Assembly (NCBI GenBank): GCA_902521465.1
Contig: CABYRL010000001.1
Location: forward strand, 1 to 64,000
From: an uncultured Alphaproteobacteria bacterium
Lineage (GTDB): Bacteria; Pseudomonadota; Alphaproteobacteria; HIMB59
Direction of reading: 5' to 3'
Length of the DNA stretch: 64,000 bases
The position numbers were made by a program, and so were the translations under genes. Positions within the stretch are counted from its first letter, which is position 1, and each line of letters opens with the position of its first letter. A model generated the notes under the pieces. That model was not told where the DNA came from, made no database searches, and saw only the letters and a list, made by a program, of their open reading frames with translations. Positions 44,679-53,063 of this stretch are shown one piece after another.

Positions 44679-46106
44679 ATGAGTGATCATTATATTTTCT
44701 GGGATCTCGAAACAACAGGTCGTAATGATAAATTTAATCAAATAACACAAGTTGGTGCTGTGTTAACTAATAATAAATTTGAAGTTAAAGATAAATTAGA
44801 AATACATAGTAAGTTAAGAGAGGGAAAATGGTTCGAGCCAGGTGCTTTAATAACGACTGGTGTAGATCCAACTAGTTTAATACAAAATAATTACCCAAAT
44901 TATTATGAAGCTAGTGCTCAATTGTATGAAACATTTCAACAATGGTCATCCTCATCAGCAATTTTTGTAGGTTTCAATAATATAAATTTTGATGAACCCT
45001 TTTTACGACAAGCACTTTATCAAAACTTATTACCTGAAATTTATATGACTGTGACTAACAATAATGTACGTATGGATGTTTTTGATATATTAAGATTAGT
45101 TTCAGTTTATAGCCCTGAACATATTAAATTTAATACTGACGATCAAGGGTATCCAATTCTTAAATTAGATGAAATTTCTAAACTAAATAATATTTCAATA
45201 AACTATGAAGCAGGTCCTCATGATGCTGTTTTTGATAGCTTAATCACATTGGAACTTAATAAGATATTAAATATAAGGTGTCCAAAGATTTGGAACTCTG
45301 CATATGAATTTCGACATAGAGACACTCCTAAGAGATTCATGCTAGATAATTTAGTTTTTACAAACACTACCTTTTGGGGAAGAAGACCCACAATCAAAGC
45401 TCAAACTTTAATTGGAGGCATTCCATCAAGAAATCATCACTATTTAGTTTATAATTTGCTTTTTAATCCTGTTAAAATCATAGAATTAGAAGATAAAGAT
45501 TTAATTAAGAAAATGAACGATGGGGCTAAAAGAATTTGTGAAGTTTTTGATGGGTCAAAGTCGAAAACACTTTTAAATGAAAGTTATTCATTCAAAGATA
45601 ATAAATATGCAGAAATAGGAGTAGATGAACTAAGAAAAAGAGCAAATTTTATTAAGAAAAATGAAGAATTTTGCTCTCGTCTTATTAAACTTCATCTTTC
45701 AAGTCAAAAAGAATGGCCTGAACCATTTAATGTTGAAGATAGAATTTTTGAGAGTTTCCCATCGCATCAAGATAAAAAATTAATGATTGATTTTCATATT
45801 GCACCGAACGATAAAAAATATGAAATTGCAAAACAATTTAAAGATGACCGATATAGAGAAATAGCTGTGCGAATTTTATATGAAATAGCCCCTCACACTC
45901 TGCCTGAAAATGACAAAAGAAATTATGAATTTGAAATTAAAGAGCGTTTTAATGATGACGATAAATCTAAATGGAATTCTAAAAATAAAATTCTCTCTAG
46001 TTTAGAGACCGACTTAGATAAAATGATCGTAGATGAAGATGAAAAAATTCAGTTTAAACAAAAAGTTATAACATTTTTAAATAATGAATCAGCAAAATGG
46101 AATTAA
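44679..46106 (+). CDS. sbcB: Exodeoxyribonuclease I (SbcB)
   Basis: A 475-aa 3'-5' single-strand DNA exonuclease used in recombination and mismatch repair. The DEDDh nuclease residues are D9 and E11 in WDLETTG, D105 in INFDEPFL, and H181 and D186 in PHDAVFDSL. The length equals that of the enterobacterial enzyme (475 aa), so the SH3-like and helical C-terminal parts are present. A promoter and hairpin lie in its 216-base upstream gap. It converges on the RmlA gene with a 2-base gap. Confidence 0.92.
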   Translation: MSDHYIFWDLETTGRNDKFNQITQVGAVLTNNKFEVKDKLEIHSKLREGKWFEPGALITTGVDPTSLIQNNYPNYYEASAQLYETFQQWSSSSAIFVGFNNINFDEPFLRQALYQNLLPEIYMTVTNNNVRMDVFDILRLVSVYSPEHIKFNTDDQGYPILKLDEISKLNNISINYEAGPHDAVFDSLITLELNKILNIRCPKIWNSAYEFRHRDTPKRFMLDNLVFTNTTFWGRRPTIKAQTLIGGIPSRNHHYLVYNLLFNPVKIIELEDKDLIKKMNDGAKRICEVFDGSKSKTLLNESYSFKDNKYAEIGVDELRKRANFIKKNEEFCSRLIKLHLSSQKEWPEPFNVEDRIFESFPSHQDKKLMIDFHIAPNDKKYEIAKQFKDDRYREIAVRILYEIAPHTLPENDKRNYEFEIKERFNDDDKSKWNSKNKILSSLETDLDKMIVDEDEKIQFKQKVITFLNNESAKWN

Positions 46107-46108
46107 AA

Positions 46109-46990
46109 TTAATTTTTAGTCAGATATTCTTTGATATATTGTCCATAATCAGATTTAATTAATTTTTCTGCAATTTCATTTAAATTACTTTTGTTTATAA
46201 AGCCTTGTTCGTAGGATGCTATTTCATAAGACCCAATTTTAACATCATTATTTTGTTCATATAATTTTACTTTTTGTGCAGCCTCTAGTAGAGCCTTTGC
46301 ATTTCCAGTATCATGCCAAACAATTGAGTCATCTAAAATTTCTAAAGCAAGTTTTTTTTCTGATAAATATATTTTAATTAAATCAGTTATTTCTAATTCG
46401 CCTCTGTTTGATGGTTTGAGTGTTTTTGCAAATTTTGAAGCTTCGGAGTCAAAAAAATATAAACCAGGAATAATCAAATTACTTTTAGGTTTTGATGGTT
46501 TTTCCTCAATACCAACAATATTTTTATTGTTATCTAATTCAATTACACCAAATTTTTCTGGATCTGGAACTGGCAATCCAAATACACTTCCACCGTTCTC
46601 TTGCATCTTTAGAAGTGCTGAATTGGCAAAATTAAAATAATTTTTTCCAAGAAAAACATTATCACTTAATGCTAATACTGATGGGCTGCCGTCTAAAAAT
46701 TTTTCAGCAATAAAGTAAGCATCTGCTATCCCCCTTTGAATTTTTTGGATTTCATATGAAAAATTAAGACCAACCTCTGATCCTGTTCCAAATGTTTTTG
46801 TGAATATTGAAAGGTCGTCTTCTTGAACAATAAATAATATATCTTTAACTCCTAATCTTACTAAGGTCTCGAGAGGATAATAAATCATAGGTTTATCGTA
46901 AAGAGGTAACAAAGGTTTTGAGGCAGGTATTGTTGCAGGCATTAATCTTGTACCCTTACCAGCAGCAAGAATAATACCTTTAGTTTTCAT
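46109..46990 (-). CDS. Sugar-1-phosphate nucleotidylyltransferase (RmlA-like)
   Basis: A 293-aa enzyme joining a sugar 1-phosphate to a nucleotide, most like glucose-1-phosphate thymidylyltransferase. The NTP loop is LAAGKGTRLMPAT (8-20), followed by KPLLPLYDKPMIYYPL, IQRGIADAYFIAEKF and GNNYF-like LGKNYF. Length and the YDKPMIYYPL segment favour RmlA; the AAGKGTRL loop is also seen in GalU. The product dTDP- or UDP-glucose feeds surface sugars. Its start overlaps the CBS gene stop by 4 bases. Confidence 0.8.
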   Translation of the reverse strand: MKTKGIILAAGKGTRLMPATIPASKPLLPLYDKPMIYYPLETLVRLGVKDILFIVQEDDLSIFTKTFGTGSEVGLNFSYEIQKIQRGIADAYFIAEKFLDGSPSVLALSDNVFLGKNYFNFANSALLKMQENGGSVFGLPVPDPEKFGVIELDNNKNIVGIEEKPSKPKSNLIIPGLYFFDSEASKFAKTLKPSNRGELEITDLIKIYLSEKKLALEILDDSIVWHDTGNAKALLEAAQKVKLYEQNNDVKIGSYEIASYEQGFINKSNLNEIAEKLIKSDYGQYIKEYLTKN

Positions 46991-47463
46991 ATCCAGCCAA
47001 ATGACTTAACTAAAAATACTATCGGAATAATCATACATATAAATGTAATTAAAATTATATTTAGTTTTGTGCTATCTCTAACAGAGCTTATAAGGTCTCT
47101 ATGAGAAATAAAATTTATTAATTTATTTTGATCATCTACAACTGGTAGGTGTCTGATGTTATTTTCCCCCATAATTTTTATTGCAATTTCTGAGGAGGTT
47201 TTTAAGTCAACAGTTATAATTTCTGATGTCATAATATCTGAAGCTGTGACCAAATCTGGATCTCTACCGTCTTTGACACATTTTCTGACAATGTCTCTCT
47301 CTGAAACAACACCAAGTAATATTTTTTGTTCATTCAGTATAGGAACAGCCCCTATATTTTTTATATCCATACTATCTGCAATTTCACTTACTATAGACTC
47401 AGGGCCAAAAAATATATATTCATCATTAAACTTAATTTTTTTAATATCTTTAATACTTGGCAT
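46987..47463 (-). CDS. CBS-domain pair protein with C-terminal membrane anchor
   Basis: A 158-aa protein of two CBS motifs (VVSERDIVRKCVKDGRDP and HLPVVDDQNKLINFISHRDL) followed by one hydrophobic helix (IILITFICMIIPIVFLV). CBS pairs bind adenine nucleotides or other ligands and act as sensors. The tail would anchor it to the inner membrane. It is translationally coupled to the RmlA-like gene by a 4-base overlap, which hints at nucleotide-dependent control of sugar activation, but this is inferred. Confidence 0.75.
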   Translation of the reverse strand: MPSIKDIKKIKFNDEYIFFGPESIVSEIADSMDIKNIGAVPILNEQKILLGVVSERDIVRKCVKDGRDPDLVTASDIMTSEIITVDLKTSSEIAIKIMGENNIRHLPVVDDQNKLINFISHRDLISSVRDSTKLNIILITFICMIIPIVFLVKSFGWI

Positions 47464-47566
47464 GAAATCATTATATAGGTATAAGAGGATTTAAATAAAT
47501 TAAGCGTATTGAAGCACTTTTAGGTCTTCAAAAGCTTTAATTTTTCAATTATTGTTGCAAAATAAA

Positions 47567-48562
47567 ATGTTTAGATTTTTTAACTCAAGAAAATGGTTTC
47601 TGTGGGCATGGGCAGGGTCGGCTGCCATATTAGGTAGTCTTTGGGTGCAAGTGGAAATTGATGTCAGGATCAATGAGTGGTTTGGTACTTTCTATGATAT
47701 GATTCAAAAAGCTCTTGCTGAGCCAAATTCAATTACAATTGAAGAATATTGGGGTGGCTTACTATCTTTTATAACACTTGCGGGCATATATGTGGCTATT
47801 GCAGTTTTGGTAAGTTTTTTCACTGCACATTTCTTATTTAGATGGAGAACCGCTATGGTCGAGTGGTATCATAGTGTTTATAACTATGCCCGTACAATCG
47901 AAGGTGCTGCTCAAAGAGTTCAAGAGGACACCATTAAGTTTGGTAGAATTATGGAAGGTCTTGGAACAAGCTTAATTGAGTCGGTTATGATAATTGTACA
48001 ATTCCTTCCAATCTTATTAGGACTTAGTGCTGGTATTCCGATATTCTTTTTTGGCGATTGGGAGTATGGTTTAGTTGTCGGTGCATTAATTTGGTCGGTC
48101 GGTGGAACAGTTTTTTTAATACTGCTTGGAATAATTCTCAGACTTGTTGGTGTAGAATATGATTTACAAAAGCAAGAAGCAGCTTACAGAAAAGTATTAG
48201 TCATTGCCGAAGATGACGAAACTATTCGTCCAAAAACTATAGAAGAATTATTTGATGATGTTAGGAAAATTCATTTTCTCTCATATATTCGTTACTTGTA
48301 CTTTAATATTGGGAGGATTGCTTATTTGCAGGCTAATGTTTTAAGTGCTTATGTATTTTTAGCTCCTGCAATTGTTGCAGGTATTATTACCCTTGGTGTT
48401 ATGCAACAAATTATTCGTGCCTTTGGCAGGGTTGAGGGGTCAATGCAGTACTTATTAAAATCATGGCCAACAATTATTGAGCTTGCAAGTGTTTACAAAA
48501 GACTAAGAGAATTTGAAAGAAAACTTAAGTCTACGACAGATACTGCCAAGGTGTCTGAATAA
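47567..48562 (+). CDS. sbmA: SbmA/BacA-family peptide transporter
   Basis: About 331 aa with seven or eight membrane helices. The sequence FLWAWAGSAAILGSLW, VQVEIDVRINEWFGTFYDMI and RWRTAMVEWYHS matches SbmA, an inner-membrane importer of peptides and peptide-like antibiotics driven by the proton gradient. In bacteria with this protein it is often used for microcin, bleomycin or B12-like uptake. The ATG at 47567 is preferred over a TTG 5 codons earlier. The base composition is clearly richer in G+C than the polysaccharide genes, as in a constrained core gene. Confidence 0.85.
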   Translation: MFRFFNSRKWFLWAWAGSAAILGSLWVQVEIDVRINEWFGTFYDMIQKALAEPNSITIEEYWGGLLSFITLAGIYVAIAVLVSFFTAHFLFRWRTAMVEWYHSVYNYARTIEGAAQRVQEDTIKFGRIMEGLGTSLIESVMIIVQFLPILLGLSAGIPIFFFGDWEYGLVVGALIWSVGGTVFLILLGIILRLVGVEYDLQKQEAAYRKVLVIAEDDETIRPKTIEELFDDVRKIHFLSYIRYLYFNIGRIAYLQANVLSAYVFLAPAIVAGIITLGVMQQIIRAFGRVEGSMQYLLKSWPTIIELASVYKRLREFERKLKSTTDTAKVSE

Positions 48563-48671
48563 ATATTTTAGACATCACATAGATAGAACTCAGAGTAATT
48601 AAAACAATGATGATCCACACCCATCTATTGTTCTTATCGTAGTTTTCGCCATTTTTATTCGGATCCACCAT
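48531..48671 (-). CDS. 46-residue single-pass membrane protein
   Basis: A short leftward frame starts with ATG at 48671. Its polar N-terminus (MVDPNKNGENYDKNNR) is followed by one hydrophobic helix (WVWIIIVLITLSSIYVM) and a short tail ending in WQYLS. Its end overlaps the 3' end of the sbmA gene on the other strand by 32 bases. The composition (Trp at the helix border, Asn/Asp/Lys-rich head) is that of a real small membrane protein rather than chance, but no ribosome-binding site is clear. It could be a small partner of a transporter. Confidence 0.45.
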   Translation of the reverse strand: MVDPNKNGENYDKNNRWVWIIIVLITLSSIYVMSKIFIQTPWQYLS

Positions 48672-48702
48672 AATATTTAAATATAATAATTATTTGTTAA
48701 AA

Positions 48703-49131
48703 TCAATTATGCTTTTTTAAGTATCTTGTTCTATTAACAACAGCATAATTTTTAAAAAGTTTCTGAGCGAGTAAGTTACTTTTTTCTACTCCTTTGATTA
48801 TAAGATCAAGATTTTTTTCTTTTGCTATTTCTTCAATTTTGTTCATTAATGCTCTCGCAACTCCAATTTTTCTGAAGTCTTGCAAAACATACAAAACGTC
48901 AAGAACTATATTTTTCTCGTAATAAGTTTCGTTGATTTTAGCTACAACAATTCCCATAAATTTATCCTCGTTTTTAGCAGCAAACGCAAAATAATCATCT
49001 TGAAATATGCACGTCCAAAATAAGCTGAAATTTACTTCTTCAAACTGAAAAGAATTTGATGATGCACTTTCATTAATTATTTCTTTCCAACTATTAAGGT
49101 GAATTTCTTTAGGTTTTTCAATGGTGAACAT
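48703..49131 (-). CDS. GNAT-family N-acetyltransferase
   Basis: A 142-aa acetyl-CoA-dependent acetyltransferase. The strand-loop-helix motif A reads VLDVLYVLQDFRKIGVARALMNKIEEIAKEK (acetyl-CoA pyrophosphate loop RKIGVA), and a NLLAQKLFKNY helix follows, both typical of GNAT. The acceptor may be a small amine, an amino acid or a protein N-terminus. It is a single gene, divergent from cysE over about 90 bases, with no operon partner that points to its substrate. Confidence 0.8.
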   Translation of the reverse strand: MFTIEKPKEIHLNSWKEIINESASSNSFQFEEVNFSLFWTCIFQDDYFAFAAKNEDKFMGIVVAKINETYYEKNIVLDVLYVLQDFRKIGVARALMNKIEEIAKEKNLDLIIKGVEKSNLLAQKLFKNYAVVNRTRYLKKHN

Positions 49132-49199
49132 TCACTATAAATCTAACAATTAATTTCAATCATTTACATAATTATTCAATAAAAGCTTGATCTTAGGTG

Positions 49200-49212
49200 G
49201 ATAAGTCTTATC
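49200..49212. promoter_or_regulatory. Perfect 13-base palindrome before cysE
   Basis: GATAAG, one base T, then CTTATC forms a perfect palindrome ending 9 bases before the cysE start codon. It overlaps the region of a likely ribosome-binding site. It may be an operator for a sulfur or oxidative-stress regulator, or may only be chance; no regulator is recognised from the pattern. Confidence 0.35.
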
Positions 49213-49221
49213 TGTATATTA

Positions 49222-49806
49222 ATGTTTGAAAATTTAATGAAGTATTTTGAGTCAGTAAAGGCAAGAGATCCTGCTGCAACTTCATTGTTACTAGTGATAT
49301 TAACATATCCTGGTGTAAAAGCTGTTTTCTTCCATCGTATAGCAAATTTTATCTGGTCACTAAATTTGAAATTATTAGGAAGAATGGTCTCTCAATTATC
49401 AAGATTTTTAACTGGTATAGAAATTCATCCTGCTGCTAAAATTGGAAAAAATTTTTTTATTGATCATGGAATGGGAGTGGTTATCGGAGAAACTGCTGAA
49501 ATAGGAGACAATGTAACTATCTATCATGGCGTCACATTGGGAGGAATCATGCCTGCTGTTAAATCATCAGAACAAGTTGGCGTGAAACGTCATCCTACTC
49601 TTGAAGACGATGTGATTGTTGGCTCTGGGGCACAGATATTAGGACCAATAATTATAAAAAGTTGTGCTCGAATTGGATCTAATGCTGTTGTAACTAAAGA
49701 TGTACCAAAAGGGGGAATAATGGTTGGTATACCTGCAAAAAATATTCAATCTAAAACCAAAAAAACAGATAATACTTTTGCGCCATATGCCGTTACAAAA
49801 AAGTAA
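49222..49806 (+). CDS. cysE: Serine O-acetyltransferase
   Basis: A 194-aa hexapeptide-repeat enzyme that makes O-acetylserine from serine and acetyl-CoA, the first step of cysteine synthesis. Typical sequence: [40 protein letters not shown] and [20 protein letters not shown]. It is shorter than the 273-aa enterobacterial form and resembles the compact CysE of Gram-positives. The left-handed beta-helix ends with a short tail. Sulfur from DMSP via DmdA may enter cysteine or methionine synthesis, so the location upstream of the osmolyte genes is meaningful though not an operon. Confidence 0.93.
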   Translation: MFENLMKYFESVKARDPAATSLLLVILTYPGVKAVFFHRIANFIWSLNLKLLGRMVSQLSRFLTGIEIHPAAKIGKNFFIDHGMGVVIGETAEIGDNVTIYHGVTLGGIMPAVKSSEQVGVKRHPTLEDDVIVGSGAQILGPIIIKSCARIGSNAVVTKDVPKGGIMVGIPAKNIQSKTKKTDNTFAPYAVTKK

Positions 49807-49920
49807 CTACTTATATATTCAAAATTAATTTGCATGATTATGTTTCAAATGTTTAAATAACTGATTATTGGAGGGCAAAGAATATAAATAATAAAATTTC
49901 TTGAAAATCCTCTTTAAAAT

Positions 49921-50943
49921 ATGTCCGAAATAAAAATTCAAATTAAAAACTTATATAAAATTTTTGGTAAAAGCCCAAAGTCTGCATTAGAGAAAGTAAA
50001 AGATGGTGTCAATAAAGATGAACTGTTAGAAAAACACAATCATGTTCTAGGTCTAAAAGATATAAATTTGGATATTAAAGAAAAATCAATTCAAGTTGTA
50101 ATGGGCCTTTCTGGTTCAGGTAAGTCTACATTAATAAGACATATAAATAGATTAATAGAACCTACAGACGGCAGTGTAGTTGTTGATGATGAAAATGTTT
50201 TAAAAATGAATGATGAAAATTTAAGAAATTTCAGAAGAACAAAAACTGCTATGGTATTCCAGCGTTTTGCTTTGTTGCCACATAAGACAGTTTTAGAAAA
50301 TACAATGTTTGGTCTTCATATTCAAAATATTGATGAAAAAGAGGCTAATACTAAGGCACGAAGATGGATTGATCGTGTTGGATTATCTGGATATGAGGAA
50401 AAATATCCTCAACATTTATCTGGTGGCATGCAACAACGTGTTGGACTCGCAAGAGCTCTAACTAACGATGGGGAGATCTTGCTTATGGATGAAGCTTTTA
50501 GTGCTCTTGACCCCCTAATTAGAAAAGATATGCAAGATATTTTGTTGGAGCTACAAGATGAACTTCATAAAACAGTTGTATTTATTACTCATGACCTAGA
50601 TGAAGCTTTAAAAATTGGGGATCGTATTGCAATATTAAAAGATGGTATAATGGATCAAGAGGGTATCCCCGCAGATATTTTATTAAGTCCAAAGACGCAA
50701 TATGTAAGAGATTTTGTTGAGGACGTAAACAGAGCTAGGGTAATAAAAGCAAAACACATTATGTCAGAGTTAAATGGACAAGACAGAGATAACGCTATGT
50801 TTGTAGATCAAGATGATTTTATCGATAGATTTATTGATAAAGTCATTTCTGATAAGCCAAATTGCCTGATAGTCAAAAATAAAAATAATGACGAAATAGG
50901 TTATTTATCAACAAAAAGACTCTCTGAAATACTAAAAAGATAG
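49921..50943 (+). CDS. proV: Glycine betaine/proline-type ABC transporter ATPase ProV
   Basis: A 340-aa ABC ATPase. Walker A GLSGSGKST (62-70), signature LSGGMQQR (166-173), Walker B LLMDEAFSALD (187-197) and the switch His in VFITHDLDEA are complete. After about residue 270 a short region remains, in place of the full CBS pair of the 400-aa ProV. It powers import of compatible solutes such as glycine betaine, and possibly DMSP. It heads the proV-proX-proW group. The 114-base leader has a GGAGGG far upstream of the ATG that I cannot explain. Confidence 0.92.
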   Translation: MSEIKIQIKNLYKIFGKSPKSALEKVKDGVNKDELLEKHNHVLGLKDINLDIKEKSIQVVMGLSGSGKSTLIRHINRLIEPTDGSVVVDDENVLKMNDENLRNFRRTKTAMVFQRFALLPHKTVLENTMFGLHIQNIDEKEANTKARRWIDRVGLSGYEEKYPQHLSGGMQQRVGLARALTNDGEILLMDEAFSALDPLIRKDMQDILLELQDELHKTVVFITHDLDEALKIGDRIAILKDGIMDQEGIPADILLSPKTQYVRDFVEDVNRARVIKAKHIMSELNGQDRDNAMFVDQDDFIDRFIDKVISDKPNCLIVKNKNNDEIGYLSTKRLSEILKR

Positions 50944-51056
50944 CTAAATAAACAATTTTCTATTTTTGCGGCAATTAGCTTCCATTTTTTAGAATTTTTT
51001 CACTGTTAATGCAATATAGGAATGTTATCCTAGACTTTTATATCAGGGAGGATGTA

Positions 51057-52046
51057 ATGAACTCTATAAAAAAAATACTTCTGAGCTCAGTTCTATTATT
51101 TGGAATTAACTCAGTTGCAAAAGCTGATTGTGGGACAATCACAATAGCTGAAATGAACTGGGCATCCGCCGAAATGTTTGCCCACGTCGACAAATTAATA
51201 TTAGAAAATGCTTATGGGTGTGATGTTGAGCTTGTTCCTGGAGATACAATGCCAACAGCTACATCAATGATGGAAAAAGGCGAGCCAGATATTGCTCCTG
51301 AATTATGGATCAATTCTGTTCGTATTGCTTTAGACGCAGCAACTGCTGAAGGAAGACTTCACTATGCTGCTGAAGTTTTATCAGACACTGGTGAAGAAGG
51401 ATGGTGGATACCTCAGTATCTAGCTGATGCTAATCCTGATATCGTAACTGTCGAAGATGCTTTAGCAAGACCTGATTTATTCCCTCACCCAGAGGGTGAT
51501 GGCGCTGCTCTTTATACCTGTCCATCAGGTTGGAACTGCCAAATTAGTACTGGTAACCTCTTCCAAGCTTATGACGGTGAAGGTAAAGGGTTTAACCTTG
51601 TAGATCCTGGCTCAGGTGGAGCTCTTGCAGGTTCTATCGCTGAAGCATATGAAAAAGGTGAGGGTTGGCTTGGTTATTACTGGGCACCAACAGCGATTTT
51701 AGGAAAGTATCCAATGAAAAAACTTGACTTTGGAGTACCTCATGACTTTGACGAGTGGAGTACTTGTACATCTCAAGAGGGTTGTGCTGATCCACAAAAA
51801 AATTCATGGGTTGTCTCATCAGTGTTTACAGTTGTTACAGATAACTTTAAAAATTCAACTGGCCCAGGAATGGATTATATCTCAAAGAGAGCGTTACCTA
51901 ACTCAGTCGTAAACGAACTTTTAGCTTGGAAAGATGACAATCAAGCATCTGGTGAGGATACTGCAATCTATTTTCTACAAAACTACGGTCAGTGGAAAAG
52001 CTGGATACCTTTTGATGCTCAATTAGACGTTTTAAACGCACTGTAA
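51057..52046 (+). CDS. proX: Glycine betaine/proline-type substrate-binding protein ProX
   Basis: About 329 aa, exported to the periplasm. The start at 51057 is chosen because GGGAGG lies 7 bases before it and a clean signal peptide follows (MNSIKKILLSSVLLFGINSV with AKA cut before DCG). The binding region has the tryptophans expected of a quaternary-ammonium aromatic cage (MNWASAEM, EGWWIPQYL, WLGYYWAP). It captures glycine betaine, choline or DMSP for ProVW. A strong hairpin after the gene suggests much higher expression of ProX than ProW. Its G+C is higher than that of neighbours. Confidence 0.92.
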   Translation: MNSIKKILLSSVLLFGINSVAKADCGTITIAEMNWASAEMFAHVDKLILENAYGCDVELVPGDTMPTATSMMEKGEPDIAPELWINSVRIALDAATAEGRLHYAAEVLSDTGEEGWWIPQYLADANPDIVTVEDALARPDLFPHPEGDGAALYTCPSGWNCQISTGNLFQAYDGEGKGFNLVDPGSGGALAGSIAEAYEKGEGWLGYYWAPTAILGKYPMKKLDFGVPHDFDEWSTCTSQEGCADPQKNSWVVSSVFTVVTDNFKNSTGPGMDYISKRALPNSVVNELLAWKDDNQASGEDTAIYFLQNYGQWKSWIPFDAQLDVLNAL

Positions 52047-52064
52047 TAAATATTTTTTAATCTG

Positions 52065-52093
52065 AGAAGTGGGCTTTTGCCCACTTCTAATTT
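52065..52093 (+). terminator. Hairpin between proX and proW (partial terminator)
   Basis: AGAAGTGGGC (52065-52074) and GCCCACTTCT (52079-52088) form a perfect 10-base stem with a TTTT loop, followed by AATTTTT. As proW begins only 20 bases later, it probably works as a leaky terminator or mRNA protector giving an excess of ProX over the permease. Confidence 0.85.
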
Positions 52094-52109
52094 TTACTGC
52101 TAAAGTTTT

Positions 52110-53003
52110 ATGGAAAAGTTATTTTTATCAGAATTTCCTGAATTAAGTCGAGAAACACTTCGTTTTATTAAAAAGGGTTTTGACACATCTTACAGGGCTT
52201 TTTCTAGGGAGTATGGTGATACTATTGAGGCAGTTTTTGATCCAGTGCTATATTTTTTAGTCTGGTTTGAAAAATTATTACAAAATTCACCTTGGCCTTT
52301 GGTTCTAATTTGTTTTTTAGCTATAATTTATTTTGGTAGCAGAAAAATATCAGTAACAATAGGTTCTTTATTTGCTTTTCTTTTAATTGGAATTTTTGGA
52401 ATGTGGGAAGACACCATGTCAACAGTAAGTATTATTGGTGTTTGCACCCTACTATCTATAGGGATTGGTATTCCGGTTGGCGTGCTGATGGCAAAATCAG
52501 AGCGTGCTCAAAGGATCTGTACTCCAATTTTAGACGTTATGCAGACGATGCCAAGCTTTGTGTACTTGATTCCTGTCGTTATGTTATTAGGTATTGGTAA
52601 AATACCGGGTTTATTAGCAGTGGTTATTTATGCAATACCTCCTATTATTAGACTGACTAATTTGGGAATAAGAGAAGTTGATAGCGAGGTGTTAGAAGCG
52701 GCAGATGCTTTTGGTGCTAATCCTAGACAAAAATTATTTCAAATTCAGCTACCTTTGGCCCTTCCAACAATTTTTGCTGGAATAAACCAAACTATTATGA
52801 TGGCACTAGCGATGGTTGTTATTGCATCTATGATTGGTGTCAAAGGTCTAGGGCAACCAGTATTAAAAGCTATTACAAATCAATATTTTGCAATGGGTCT
52901 ATTTAATGGTTTAGCGATAGTTGCTTTGGCAATTATTTTTGACAGAGTTTCTCAATCTTTTGGACACCGAATTCAACAACATAGAAGTGGTGCAAGAGAG
53001 TAA
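52110..53003 (+). CDS. proW: Glycine betaine/proline-type ABC transporter permease ProW
   Basis: A 297-aa permease with about six membrane helices. After an N-terminal cytoplasmic or periplasmic part, the EAA-loop region (REVDSEVLEAADAFGANPRQ) contacts ProV. GVLMAKSERAQRICTPILD and DVMQTMPSFVYLIPVVML are typical of OpuAB/ProW. It forms the channel for compatible solute import with ProV and ProX. It lies directly after the proX hairpin. Its partner set is complete in this window, so the transporter is likely functional. Confidence 0.92.
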   Translation: MEKLFLSEFPELSRETLRFIKKGFDTSYRAFSREYGDTIEAVFDPVLYFLVWFEKLLQNSPWPLVLICFLAIIYFGSRKISVTIGSLFAFLLIGIFGMWEDTMSTVSIIGVCTLLSIGIGIPVGVLMAKSERAQRICTPILDVMQTMPSFVYLIPVVMLLGIGKIPGLLAVVIYAIPPIIRLTNLGIREVDSEVLEAADAFGANPRQKLFQIQLPLALPTIFAGINQTIMMALAMVVIASMIGVKGLGQPVLKAITNQYFAMGLFNGLAIVALAIIFDRVSQSFGHRIQQHRSGARE

Positions 53004-53063
53004 ATTAGAAATTAAGCTATTACATAATAAAATCTTTAACTTACATTTTATTAATTAATCAAT

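Noticed and set aside
49807-49920. Glycine-type riboswitch in the proV leader (GGAGGGC seen)
   Set aside because: Only one short purine motif is present and no paired helices or second aptamer could be traced.
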